A stretch of 64,000 bases of DNA from an uncultured Bacteroidales bacterium. GTDB taxonomy: Bacteria > Bacteroidota > Bacteroidia > Bacteroidales > F082. This document shows, piece by piece, positions 25,179-34,033 of the stretch (positions are counted from its first letter, which is position 1; every line of letters begins with the position of its first letter). Below the pieces are notes generated by a model. It saw nothing but the letters and a program-made list of their open reading frames with translations, had not been told where the DNA came from and did no database searches. The stretch is taken from positions 564,838-628,837 of the forward strand of contig CAJOHD010000001.1 of assembly GCA_905234275.1 (NCBI GenBank). The letters are read 5' to 3'. Made by a program: the position numbers and the translations under genes.

Positions 25179-25685
25179 TTACTTAATGTAATCCTTGAAA
25201 GTTTGATTTAAGTACGCATCAGTGCCGAAATATTTCAAAATCGGCATAAAATCTTTGGCTTCCATGTAGCCTGGAGCCACGGTCAGGAGCTGGTTTTTCT
25301 CGTTCATAAAGACGTATGATGGGTACGAAAGTCGGCCTTGCAACAATGCTGCCGCAAGTTGGTGAGTGCCTTTTCTTCCGTTCATGCCGCCCTCATTGAT
25401 GTATGTGTAGCCTCCAAAAACTATGGTGTCGTTCATCTCGGCATCGAGTTTCACGGCATAGTAGTTTTCGTTCATGTAATCGACCACCTCTTTGTTGATG
25501 AAAGTGGTTTGATCCATACGTTTGCACCAGCCACACCAGTCGGTATAGACGTCGATGAAGATTTTCTTGGGTGCAGTTTTGTTTAACTCGACAGCCTCCT
25601 GAAACGTCATCCAATTGATTTTCTGTGCATTACCAAAAATCGGCAACGAAATCAAAACCATTATAACTATCAACACTCTTTTCAT
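25179..25685 (-). CDS. Periplasmic thioredoxin-like protein
   Basis: A 168-residue thioredoxin-fold protein with signal peptide 1-20 (ending GNAQ) and a redox motif C51-G-W-C54 in DVYTDWCGWCKRM. It should work on disulfides in the periplasm. The aromatic CGWC motif and the position of the cis-Pro loop (GRLSYPSYVF) agree with the DUF255/thioredoxin-7-like group. It is tightly linked to the beta-helix lipoprotein gene, a possible client, and follows smpB after a 34-nt spacer of short repeats. Confidence 0.88.
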   Translation of the reverse strand: MKRVLIVIMVLISLPIFGNAQKINWMTFQEAVELNKTAPKKIFIDVYTDWCGWCKRMDQTTFINKEVVDYMNENYYAVKLDAEMNDTIVFGGYTYINEGGMNGRKGTHQLAAALLQGRLSYPSYVFMNEKNQLLTVAPGYMEAKDFMPILKYFGTDAYLNQTFKDYIK

Positions 25686-25719
25686 AATTCAATAACCAAT
25701 AACCTATAACCAATAACCA
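25686..25719. repeat. Short-period spacer repeat
   Basis: Degenerate tandem units of CAATAAC and CTATAAC type fill the whole gap between smpB and the thioredoxin-like gene. Confidence 0.6.
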
Positions 25720-26175
25720 TTAAAACTCCCTAATTTCTTTTTTAGAATCCTTTTCCTTCAAACTATCTCTCTTATCATAGAAATGCTTTCCTTTCGCCAG
25801 CGCTATCTCGAGTTTCGCCAATCCTTTCTCGTTGATAAACAATTCGACAGGTATGATGGTGAAGCCTTTTTCAGAGCTTTTTGCCTTGAGTTTACGCAAT
25901 TCTTTCATGGTGAGGAGCAGCTTTCTATCACGTTTCGGAACGTGGTTGTTGTACGTTCCAAAGGCGTATTCGGCAATGTGCATGCCAATAACCCACAACT
26001 CGTCGCCTTCGAATGAGCAATACGACTCCACGATGCTGGCCTTGCCTTCGCGGATACTCTTTATCTCAGTTCCGGTCAGGACGATGCCAGCAGTGTAGCG
26101 GTCGATAAGAAAATACTCAAACGACGCCCGCTTGTTCTTGATGCTGATTCTTACCTGTTTGACCTTGTTAGCCAT
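25720..26175 (-). CDS. smpB: SsrA-binding protein
   Basis: A 151-residue SmpB that binds tmRNA and brings it to stalled ribosomes. The family motifs are visible: [33 protein letters not shown] (beta-barrel), [23 protein letters not shown], and the C-terminal [16 protein letters not shown], which becomes helical in the decoding centre. Full length. Its ATG overlaps the stop codon of the SPFH gene by one base, so the two are co-transcribed. tmRNA itself is not in the window. Confidence 0.97.
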   Translation of the reverse strand: MANKVKQVRISIKNKRASFEYFLIDRYTAGIVLTGTEIKSIREGKASIVESYCSFEGDELWVIGMHIAEYAFGTYNNHVPKRDRKLLLTMKELRKLKAKSSEKGFTIIPVELFINEKGLAKLEIALAKGKHFYDKRDSLKEKDSKKEIREF

Positions 26176-27035
26176 TATTTGATGTCTCCTAAAATCAGCG
26201 GCATGCCGTCTTTGCTGTTGCCCACGATGACAATCTTTGCGTTAGGCGATTCGGCGAGTTTCAGTGTAGCCTCAATGCCTTTTTCACGCAAAATCTTGTC
26301 GTTGATACTTGCGCTGACGATGTTGTTGGCTCTTGCCTTACCTTCAGCTTCAACACGTTGACGCTCAGCTTCTTGCGATGCTTTCTCGAGCTTGAATTCA
26401 TATTCCAGAGCTTCCTGTTCCTGTTTCAGCTTGCTCTCGATAGCCGACTTGATGGTTGGAGGCAGGGTGACTGAACGGATGAGCACCTGGTTGAGCTGGA
26501 TATGCTTGCCTTCGAGCAGGTTTTTCGTCTCGATGAAGATCTCTTCCTGGATTGCATCACGTTTTGTTGAGTAAATCTGTTCAGGAGTGTATCTTCCGAG
26601 AACGCTTCTTGCCGCTGAACGCATAGCAGGGTAGACGGCTCTCGTAAGATATTGAGTACCAATGGTTGCGTGAAGTTGTCCAAGTTCTTCCCATTTAGGC
26701 TGATACCAAGTTGAGAATTCAATCTTGATTTCCAATCCGTTAGATGAAAGAGCGCTCATCTCCTCATCAGCCACCTGTTGACGAGTCTCATAAAGCGTCA
26801 TGCTGTTCCAAGGTGCGATGAAATGGAAGCCTTCTTCGTAAGTCTTCGACGTGTCGATACCGCCGCCAAACAGACGGTAAAGCACTCCGCCGTGACCAGC
26901 AGGAATCGTCACAGTGATGCGACTCCAGAAAATGATGAGCAATAAAACGACTATTCCTACCAGGATGAAAGGTCCGTATTTCTTGTTGTTTGATGGCTTA
27001 TTCTGTTGATAGCCAGACTGTTGTGTGTATTCCAT
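26175..27035 (-). CDS. SPFH/prohibitin-like membrane protein
   Basis: A 286-residue Band-7/prohibitin protein with one N-terminal membrane segment (about 22-42), then the SPFH domain ([36 protein letters not shown]) and a coiled coil (about 200-255, rich in E, A and R). Such proteins form large membrane rings and often regulate FtsH, which is not in this window. Clear family assignment, but the partner is unknown. It is first in a unit with smpB and probably the two genes after it. Confidence 0.9.
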   Translation of the reverse strand: MEYTQQSGYQQNKPSNNKKYGPFILVGIVVLLLIIFWSRITVTIPAGHGGVLYRLFGGGIDTSKTYEEGFHFIAPWNSMTLYETRQQVADEEMSALSSNGLEIKIEFSTWYQPKWEELGQLHATIGTQYLTRAVYPAMRSAARSVLGRYTPEQIYSTKRDAIQEEIFIETKNLLEGKHIQLNQVLIRSVTLPPTIKSAIESKLKQEQEALEYEFKLEKASQEAERQRVEAEGKARANNIVSASINDKILREKGIEATLKLAESPNAKIVIVGNSKDGMPLILGDIK

Positions 27036-27065
27036 GTCTAAATTTTTTTAATTTGTTAATTTCTG

Positions 27066-27073
27066 CAAAGGTA
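27066..27073 (-). promoter_or_regulatory. Promoter of SPFH-smpB unit
   Basis: TACCTTTG followed by C on the minus strand, about 30 nt before the SPFH ATG. Confidence 0.65.
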
Positions 27074-27086
27074 ATAAAAAAAACGA

Positions 27087-27094
27087 TAATTTTG
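27087..27094 (+). promoter_or_regulatory. Promoter of the DPP III fusion gene
   Basis: TAATTTTG followed by C, 38 nt before the ATG, divergent from the SPFH promoter 13 bp away. Confidence 0.65.
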
Positions 27095-27132
27095 CACCCA
27101 AATTTTATGAATTATTAATTAAAATAAAAATA

Positions 27133-29730
27133 ATGAAGAAAATTATCATGATTTTAGGAATTGCAGGGCTTCTAACTGCTTGTACATCAAACGATAAGGA
27201 AGCTCAAAATGGAGAATTCAAGTATCTTGTTGACGAATTCGCCGACTTGAAAGTGATGCGTTATCAGATTCCGGGATGGGACGAGTTGACGCTGCAACAG
27301 AAAGAGTACATTTATTATCTAGGTGAAGCTGCAAAATGCGGCCGCGATATCCTCGCCGACCAAAATTTCAAGTACAATCTTACCGTCCGTAAGACTCTCG
27401 AGGCTATCCTCAATTCTTACAATGGCGATAAGAAATGCGCTGATTATCAGAACTTTGTGGTCTACGCAAAACGCGTGTTCTTCAGCAACGGCATCCATCA
27501 TCATTATGCTGAAGATAAGATGTTCCCGGAGATTTCTCAGGAATATTTCGCACAGCTTGTTAAGAAATCTGATGCAAAACAGCTTCCTTTGGCAGAGGGT
27601 GAGACAGTTGATGAGTTCATTAATTTCATCACACCTGTTATTTTTGACAAAGATTTGTACAAAATGCGCCGTAGTGGGGAAGAGGACATCATCCAAAACT
27701 CATGCGTCAATTTCTACAAAGGCAATATTAATAAAGGTGAAGTCGAGGTATTTTACGATGCACAGCGCAAACCAAACGACGCACAGCCTATTTCTTACGG
27801 TCTGAATTCAAAACTCGTCAAGGAGAACGGACAGCTTCATGAAGATGTCTACAAAGTTGACGGTCTTTATGGAAAGGCAATCGAACAGATTATCTATTGG
27901 CTCAAGAAAGCTAATGAAGTCGCTGAAAATGACAGCCAGCGTAACTATACCAATCTGTTAATCGATTATTACACAACAGGTTGCCTTAAGAAATGGGATG
28001 AATACAACATCGCTTGGGTTGAAGATTCAATTTCAAATATTGATTTTGTGAACGGCTTCATCGAGGACTACAACGACCCGATGGGCATGAAAGCAACTTG
28101 GGAAGCTATTGTTGATTTCAAAGATATGGAAGAGACAAAACGTTCTGAAATCATCAGCTCAAATGCACAGTGGTTTGAGGACAACTCACCTGTCGACCCA
28201 CGTTTCAAGAAGAAAGAATGTAAGGGCGTGAGCGCTAAAGGCATCATCGTCACCACATTGGCTGGCGACTGCTTCCCGGCACCTCCAATCGGAATCAACC
28301 TTCCGAATGCCGACTGGATTCGTAAGGATTATGGCTCTAAGTCAGTGACTATCACCAACTTGATGGATGCTTACGACAAAGCTGCCAACGAGTCACCAAA
28401 GAGCGTTTTGGCTGAGTTTGCATACTCACAGGAGGAAATCGACCTCTGCAAGAAATACAGCAGCATCGCTGACGTTTTGCACACCGATTTGCATGAGTGC
28501 CTCGGTCACGGTTCTGGTCAGCTGTTGCCTACAACACCTCAGAATGCACTGAAAGAATACAGCTCAGCTCTTGAAGAGGCCCGTGCTGACCTGTTCGGTC
28601 TTTATTACTGCGCTGATCCTAAGATGGTTGAACTTGGCATCCTTCCAAATATGGAATGCTACAAGGCACAGTATGCTGACTTCATCCGCAACGGTCTCAT
28701 GAGCCAGCTTGCTCGTATCGAACTTGGCAAAGACATTACCGAGGCTCACATGCAGGACCGCGCTCTCATCAGCTGGTGGTGCTACGAGAAAGGTTTGAAA
28801 GACAACGTTATCGAGAAGAAAGTTCGCGACGGCAAGACATATTTCGTCATCAACGACTATGACAAGCTCCGTGGTTTGTTTGGCGACCTTCTCGCTGAAA
28901 TTCAGCGTGTTAAGTCAGAAGGCGACTATGAAGAAGGCAAACGTCTTATTGAGACTTACGCCGTGAAAATCGATCTCGACCTTCACAAAGAGGTGAAGGC
29001 TCGTTACGAGGCTCTCGGACTCAAGCCTTACGGCGGCTTCATCAACCCAGACATCGTTCCAGTTGTGAAGGATGGCGAAGTTGTTGATTATAAAGTCAAC
29101 TATCCATGCGATTTCTTGCAGCAGCATCTCGATTACGGCAAGAATTACAGCTTTGTAGAGGAAAACCACGATGCTCCTGAGCATCTTGTTGTTGATATGC
29201 TTTATGACTTCATCGATGGTACATTGGCTTGCGGAAACGCTGAAAACGCTGTGCATGAGGTTGTGAAATACATCAACGCTCATCCAGATGAGAAAGTCAT
29301 TTACATCACTGACTATCATCCGGCAAACCACAGTTCGTTTGCAGATTTCGGCGGTATCTGGCCAGTTCACTGCGTGCAGGGAACACGTGGTGGCGCTATC
29401 CATGAGGCTTTCTACACCGACGTTATAAACCCTGCCAACCGTCCTGATCCTGAGAGAAACATCTTCCGCAAAGGCGCGAAAGTTGACGAAGAGCAGTATT
29501 CAGGCTTCGAGTCAGTGGGTCCTGACGGCAGAATGCTTTCAGAATGTGTCGGTAAAGATTTGGTTATCAGCGGTATTGCTACCGAATACTGCGTCAAAAA
29601 CACTTTGATGGAGTTCTTGAATGCAGGTCATAACATTGAACTTCTTGTTCCAGGTCTCGGCTACGTTGACAAAAAAGGTCACGATGAGACGATGAAGGAA
29701 CTTGAAACACTTGTAACAACTATTGAATAG
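27133..29730 (+). CDS. DPP III (M49)-nicotinamidase fusion lipoprotein
   Basis: An 865-residue two-enzyme fusion. A lipoprotein signal ends at Cys17 (LLTAC). Residues about 30-650 are a dipeptidyl peptidase III, with the zinc motif HECLGH (454-459) and EEARAD (481-486) spaced as in Bacteroides DPP III. Residues about 670-865 are an isochorismatase-fold nicotinamidase: Asp688, Lys780 and Cys820 fit the catalytic triad, and Asp727, His729 and His746 (DYHPANH, WPVHC) the metal site. Both active sites look intact and the frame is unbroken. The signal predicts export of both domains, which is odd for a nicotinamidase. It is monocistronic, closed by a palindromic terminator. Confidence 0.9.
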   Translation: MKKIIMILGIAGLLTACTSNDKEAQNGEFKYLVDEFADLKVMRYQIPGWDELTLQQKEYIYYLGEAAKCGRDILADQNFKYNLTVRKTLEAILNSYNGDKKCADYQNFVVYAKRVFFSNGIHHHYAEDKMFPEISQEYFAQLVKKSDAKQLPLAEGETVDEFINFITPVIFDKDLYKMRRSGEEDIIQNSCVNFYKGNINKGEVEVFYDAQRKPNDAQPISYGLNSKLVKENGQLHEDVYKVDGLYGKAIEQIIYWLKKANEVAENDSQRNYTNLLIDYYTTGCLKKWDEYNIAWVEDSISNIDFVNGFIEDYNDPMGMKATWEAIVDFKDMEETKRSEIISSNAQWFEDNSPVDPRFKKKECKGVSAKGIIVTTLAGDCFPAPPIGINLPNADWIRKDYGSKSVTITNLMDAYDKAANESPKSVLAEFAYSQEEIDLCKKYSSIADVLHTDLHECLGHGSGQLLPTTPQNALKEYSSALEEARADLFGLYYCADPKMVELGILPNMECYKAQYADFIRNGLMSQLARIELGKDITEAHMQDRALISWWCYEKGLKDNVIEKKVRDGKTYFVINDYDKLRGLFGDLLAEIQRVKSEGDYEEGKRLIETYAVKIDLDLHKEVKARYEALGLKPYGGFINPDIVPVVKDGEVVDYKVNYPCDFLQQHLDYGKNYSFVEENHDAPEHLVVDMLYDFIDGTLACGNAENAVHEVVKYINAHPDEKVIYITDYHPANHSSFADFGGIWPVHCVQGTRGGAIHEAFYTDVINPANRPDPERNIFRKGAKVDEEQYSGFESVGPDGRMLSECVGKDLVISGIATEYCVKNTLMEFLNAGHNIELLVPGLGYVDKKGHDETMKELETLVTTIE

Positions 29731-29751
29731 TTAGGAGTTAGGATTTAGAAA

Positions 29752-29790
29752 TTAGGGGTTTGAAGTTAACTTCAAACCCCTAACTTTTTT
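29752..29790. terminator. 32-bp perfect palindrome plus T-run
   Basis: Bases 29752-29783 are perfectly self-complementary (arms start TTAGGGGTTTGAAG), followed by TTTTTT. It can end the DPP III fusion transcript, and perhaps also the convergent gene whose stop lies at 29789. The left arm grows out of a run of TTAGGA-like units. Confidence 0.85.
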
Positions 29791-30595
29791 ATTGTTTGTT
29801 TTTCTTTTTTTCTTCACGAGCCTTCTGTTTCTCAAGCTTTTTGCGTTGTTTTTCAACAGCCTTGTTATGGAACTTCGGATTGTCGCCTTTGTATTGATAT
29901 TCCTCGCGTTGCAGATTCTCTGGCTTCTCGTTGAAGACATAAGTCACACGGAAGGTGAACAAGTTGTTGTATTGTTTGAAAGTGCCAAGTGAAGCTCCGG
30001 TAATATCATAGTATTCGCGTGTTCTTATCGGATTAAGTGAATATGAGTATCTAATTCCGGCTTTCCATCGTTTATATACACGAATCTTTACGTCTGCAAG
30101 GATGTTGAACTCATTCTGGTCGTATTCGCCACTTGTTGCTGTGACAGCTGTTCTTACGCCATGTTCATATTCCTTGACTCCCATCAAACGTGCGTATGAG
30201 ACGCCGACACCTGCCGATACGACGTTTTTATCAGTAAAATATACTATAAAAGGCACCTCGCCATAACTTAATGACAGATCATATTCTCCTGTGATTTCGA
30301 TGCCGGTGACCGGGTCGATTTTATGGTCGAAATACTTGCGTCCTTGTTTTGCACCTTTTTGATTATAAAGGACTTCCAACGACAGCTCAAGGCTGAATTT
30401 GTTCTTTTTCCAGACAGGGGCAATGACACCGACACCAGCGTTGAGACCTTCCTTAAAGAATCCCATGATTTGGTCACCATCAACTTGGCATATATTGAGG
30501 CCAGCGAAGGCTTCACCTAAGAAAATCTGGGCTTTCGCAGTGTTTGTCAATGCTGCGAATATGACGAACAATCCTATTAAAAAGTACTTTTTCAT
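29789..30595 (-). CDS. Outer-membrane beta-barrel protein, basic tail
   Basis: A 268-residue exported protein: signal peptide 1-22 (ending AKAQ), then alternating strands of an eight-strand-type outer-membrane barrel (PorT/OmpA-like), closing with NNLFTFRVTYVF. It then carries about 45 extra residues, ending in a strongly basic segment (KQRKKLEKQKAREEKKKNKQ). Barrel proteins normally end at the last strand, so a lysine-rich tail is unusual; it would lie in the periplasm and might contact peptidoglycan or nucleic acid. Function unknown. No promoter box is seen upstream. Confidence 0.75.
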   Translation of the reverse strand: MKKYFLIGLFVIFAALTNTAKAQIFLGEAFAGLNICQVDGDQIMGFFKEGLNAGVGVIAPVWKKNKFSLELSLEVLYNQKGAKQGRKYFDHKIDPVTGIEITGEYDLSLSYGEVPFIVYFTDKNVVSAGVGVSYARLMGVKEYEHGVRTAVTATSGEYDQNEFNILADVKIRVYKRWKAGIRYSYSLNPIRTREYYDITGASLGTFKQYNNLFTFRVTYVFNEKPENLQREEYQYKGDNPKFHNKAVEKQRKKLEKQKAREEKKKNKQ

Positions 30596-30626
30596 ATATC
30601 TATAACGTGATGGTTATAAGAATATT

Positions 30627-32747
30627 TTATTTCATGCTCAAACTAATTCGTTTTCTTGGAATGTCGACATCTGTCACAGTGACTTTCACCTTTTGGTTGA
30701 GCTTCACAACCTGGTTCGGGTCGGTGATGTAGCTGTTCGACATCTGGCTGATGTGCACGAGTCCATCTTGATGCACTCCGACGTCGACAAAACATCCGAA
30801 AGCAGTGATATTAGTGACGATCCCGACGAGTTGCATGCCTTGTCTCAAGTCATTGATGGTGCGGATGTTCTTGTCGAATTCAAACACCTCAAATGTCTGT
30901 CGTGGGTCGCGTCCCGGTTTCTTGAGCTCGTCGATAATGTCGTTTATGGTCTCAATTCCGAAGTCTTTTTCAATGAATTCTTTTGGATTTATCTTGGCAA
31001 TAAGCTCTTCGTTGCCGATGAGATCTTCAACTTTGACTCCGAGTTTCTTCGCCATCTTTTCAACGATATGATAGCTCTCCGGATGCACCGCGCTGGCATC
31101 GAGTGGTTGTTTTGCCCCGTGAATCCTGAGGAATCCAGCACACTGCTCGAAGGCTTTGTTACCGAGACGAGGCACCTCCAGAAGTTGTTTGCGACTGGTG
31201 AAGCCTCCGTTTTCGTTTCTGTATTTTACGATGTAGCTCGCGAGCTGAGGTCCGACACCGCTCACGTATGAGAGCAGCTGCTCGCTTGCGGAGTTAAGCT
31301 CAACGCCGACAGCATTAACGCAGCTTTCCACGACGGTGTTAAGCTCATCGCCGAGCATCTTTTGATTTACATCGTGCTGGTATTGTCCTACGCCAATGGA
31401 TTTCGGGTCAATCTTGACAAGCTCTGCCAACGGGTCCATGAGTCGTCGTCCTATACTCACGGCACCGCGCACAGTTATGTCATAATCTGGGAATTCGTCT
31501 CTTGCGACTTTGCTTGCCGAATAAATCGAAGCACCGCTTTCGTTGACCATAACAGCCGTGATGTCTCGGTCGAATCTTATGCTCTTGATGAAGTCTTCGG
31601 TTTCTCTTCCCGCGGTGCCGTTGCCGATGGCGATGACATCGATTTTATATGCCTGCACCAGATGTGCAATCTTTGCCGCAGCCTTGCCGTGTTCGTTTTG
31701 CGGTGGGTGAGGGTAGATGGTCTCATTGTGAATCAGAGCACCTAACTCATTCAAAATGACGACTTTGCAGCCTGTGCGGAAGCCAGGGTCAAGGGCTAAC
31801 ACGCGTTTTTTGCCCAATGGTGCGGCTAATAATAATTGTCTGAGATTCTCGGCAAACACTTTGACCGCCACTTCATCAGCTTTTTCTTTGTAAAACGCAC
31901 GCATCTCTGTCTCAAGTGACGGCTCGAGCAAGCGTTTCCAAGCATCGTCGATGGCGTCTTGAACCAAATCGGTTGAGGCGTTGTCGTTTCTCAAGAAAAT
32001 GCTGTCAAGCACGTTTAGCGCATCATTAGCTTCGATGCTGAGTTTCACCTTCAGAAGACCTTCTTCTTCAGCGCGGAACAACGCCAGAATGCGGTGCGAT
32101 GGCGCCTTTGCGATGGGCTCCTTGAAGTCGAAATATTGCTTATATGTCTGCGCTTCAGCTTCTTTGCTCTTTACCAAAGTTGAAGATATGATGCCATCTC
32201 TGTGGTAAATCTTACGAATCTTATTGCGTCCGTTGATGTTTTCGGAGATCCACTCCGCCATGATGTCGCAGGCTCCTTGCAACGCTTCCTCTTCGTTTTT
32301 GACGTCTTTCTCCTTGTTGATGAAGCGTTTAGCCATGCCGTTCACGTCGTCGCTGTTCTGCGCCATGATGAGTTTTGCCAATGGCTCCAGTCCTTTCTGA
32401 CGTGCAATCTCTGCCTTGGTGCGACGTTTCGGCTTGTAGGGGAGGTAAAGATCCTCAACATCCTGCAATGTCTCGGCATTATTGATGTTTTTCTCCAGTT
32501 CCGGTGTCAGTTTTTCCTGTTCAGCGATGGATTTCAGCACGAACTCTTTACGTTTCTCGAGTTCATCGAGTTGTTCGAGGCGTTTCTTGATGTCAGCCAC
32601 CGTCTCTTCGTTCATCGTGTTCGTCATCTCCTTGCGGTAACGTGCGATGAAAGGCACTGTCGCACCTTCGCCGAGCAACTTTATCACATTTTCCGCCACT
32701 CTCGGCGTCACTGAAAACTCTTTTACTATTTTACTAACAAAATCCAC
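30627..32747 (-). CDS. tex: Tex-family transcription accessory protein
   Basis: A 706-residue Tex protein. In order: helical N-terminal domain (VTPRVAENVIKLLGEGATVPFIARYRKE), a YqgF/RuvX-like RNase-H fold (RVLALDPGFRTGCKVVILN), helix-hairpin-helix DNA-binding elements (YVSGVGPQLASYIVKYRNENGGF) and a C-terminal S1 RNA-binding domain (about 630-706, GIVTNITAFGCFVDVGVHQDGLVHISQMS). The usual length is about 720-770. It is thought to interact with RNA polymerase and nucleic acids. It follows aroE after a 70-nt repeat-filled spacer. Confidence 0.95.
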   Translation of the reverse strand: MDFVSKIVKEFSVTPRVAENVIKLLGEGATVPFIARYRKEMTNTMNEETVADIKKRLEQLDELEKRKEFVLKSIAEQEKLTPELEKNINNAETLQDVEDLYLPYKPKRRTKAEIARQKGLEPLAKLIMAQNSDDVNGMAKRFINKEKDVKNEEEALQGACDIMAEWISENINGRNKIRKIYHRDGIISSTLVKSKEAEAQTYKQYFDFKEPIAKAPSHRILALFRAEEEGLLKVKLSIEANDALNVLDSIFLRNDNASTDLVQDAIDDAWKRLLEPSLETEMRAFYKEKADEVAVKVFAENLRQLLLAAPLGKKRVLALDPGFRTGCKVVILNELGALIHNETIYPHPPQNEHGKAAAKIAHLVQAYKIDVIAIGNGTAGRETEDFIKSIRFDRDITAVMVNESGASIYSASKVARDEFPDYDITVRGAVSIGRRLMDPLAELVKIDPKSIGVGQYQHDVNQKMLGDELNTVVESCVNAVGVELNSASEQLLSYVSGVGPQLASYIVKYRNENGGFTSRKQLLEVPRLGNKAFEQCAGFLRIHGAKQPLDASAVHPESYHIVEKMAKKLGVKVEDLIGNEELIAKINPKEFIEKDFGIETINDIIDELKKPGRDPRQTFEVFEFDKNIRTINDLRQGMQLVGIVTNITAFGCFVDVGVHQDGLVHISQMSNSYITDPNQVVKLNQKVKVTVTDVDIPRKRISLSMK

Positions 32748-32817
32748 TTAACTATACACTTTCAACCTTAAACTTAAAACTATCAAATTCAATAAACAAT
32801 AAACTATAAACAATAAA
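32748..32817. repeat. Short-period spacer repeat
   Basis: Degenerate units such as AATAAACTATAAAC and TTAAACTTAAAAC fill the tex-aroE gap. The last codons of aroE (Ser-Leu-stop) also read from this repeat sequence. Confidence 0.6.
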
Positions 32818-33540
32818 CTATAAACTCCATATCCGCCATGCCGCTTCAGCTTGTAACTTCAGCATCTTCAATCCGTTATACGCACTAGCTCCATATTTCT
32901 TCGCCTCTTTCATAAACATCGTCTCTTCCGGATTGTAAATCAAATCGATGAAGATGTTAGTGCTGTTTGCCGTTTCGTATGGCAAATCCAACAATCCATC
33001 GCTGTTAGGATACATTCCCACTGGAGTGGCATTGATAATCAACTCGTTATTTTTAAAACCGTTGTTTTTGATTTGCTGATACGAGTTGTCTTTCCTTGAT
33101 AAAATTCCAAATTCTATTATTTTCTTTTTCAAGACAAATTTCACAGCTTCCGAAGCGCCGCCTGTCCCGCAGACATAGGCTTTTTCGATGTTTTTGCCAT
33201 CCAACGCTTCTTCCAAAAGTCCTTGAAAACCAATATAATCTGTGTTATAGCCATGCAATTTTTTGTCCGCATCGATTTTCACAACATTAACAGCCCCAAT
33301 TTCCTTCGCATTGCTGTCGACATAATTTAGATATTGAAAAATCGCTTTTTTATAAGGATGTGTAGTTGTAAAGCCTTGTAAATCAGGATATTGTATTATG
33401 ATATCTTTTATGCTGTCTAGTTTTTCTATGTCAAAATTTACGAAGAAACAATCCAAATCTTCATTTCTGAACTTATCTTCAAAATAAGCCTTTGAAAATG
33501 AATGACTTAAAGGATGACCGATGAGTCCGTAGTATCGCAT
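32818..33540 (-). CDS. aroE: Shikimate dehydrogenase
   Basis: NADP-dependent shikimate dehydrogenase of the aromatic amino acid pathway, 240 residues, slightly short for the family. The substrate domain has GHPLSHSFSKAYF near the N-terminus and the catalytic Lys in PYKKA. The usual N-V-T-x-P-x-K motif reads T-T-T-H-P-Y-K here. Later motifs are GAVNVV, GYNTDYIGF (with the catalytic Asp) and the cofactor loop CGTGGASEA. An aroK gene lies at 47191. Its start is 4 nt after the stop of the upstream exporter gene. Confidence 0.93.
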   Translation of the reverse strand: MRYYGLIGHPLSHSFSKAYFEDKFRNEDLDCFFVNFDIEKLDSIKDIIIQYPDLQGFTTTHPYKKAIFQYLNYVDSNAKEIGAVNVVKIDADKKLHGYNTDYIGFQGLLEEALDGKNIEKAYVCGTGGASEAVKFVLKKKIIEFGILSRKDNSYQQIKNNGFKNNELIINATPVGMYPNSDGLLDLPYETANSTNIFIDLIYNPEETMFMKEAKKYGASAYNGLKMLKLQAEAAWRIWSL

Positions 33541-33544
33541 AATG

Positions 33545-34033
33545 TTAGTTTATTCCAAAAATAGCTCCAAATCCCAGTGTGCATACCAGTCCGACGATGA
33601 TGCTTGCCAACACAACGCCTCCGATGACGGCTAAGACACTTTTCTTGAAATCCATGTCCAGAAAACTGGCTGCCAATGTGCCTGTCCAAGCGCCTGTCCC
33701 TGGCAGTGGTATGCCGACGAAAAGCACCAAAGCCCAATAGAGTCCGCGTCCTGCTTTGGCTTGCAGCTTTTTGCCGCCTTTTTCGCCTTTCTCAAGACAC
33801 CATGTGAAAAACTTACCGATAAAGCGTTTGTCTTTTCCCCATTCAAGTACTTTTCGTGCAAAGAGATAGATGAAAGGAACGGGCAGAATGTTGCCTATGG
33901 CAATGATGACGTAGCTCCAGAGCAGACTGAAGTCGGGGTTGGCAGTGTGAATGCCGTAAGCTACAGGAATTGCGCCACGCAGCTCGATGAGCGGCACCAT
34001 TGCGATAAGGAAAATGTAGATATAGTTTTTCAT
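33545..34033 (-). CDS. Small multidrug export family membrane protein
   Basis: A 162-residue integral membrane protein of the COG2426 (Sm_multidrug_ex) family. Signature segments are PLIELRGAIPVAYG near the N-terminus and VGIPLPGTGAWTGTLAA (about 107-123). Membrane segments lie at about 1-20, 38-60, 97-115 and 130-160. The export function is by family name only; substrates are unproven. It overlaps the stop of the upstream TPR gene by 4 nt. Confidence 0.85.
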   Translation of the reverse strand: MKNYIYIFLIAMVPLIELRGAIPVAYGIHTANPDFSLLWSYVIIAIGNILPVPFIYLFARKVLEWGKDKRFIGKFFTWCLEKGEKGGKKLQAKAGRGLYWALVLFVGIPLPGTGAWTGTLAASFLDMDFKKSVLAVIGGVVLASIIVGLVCTLGFGAIFGIN

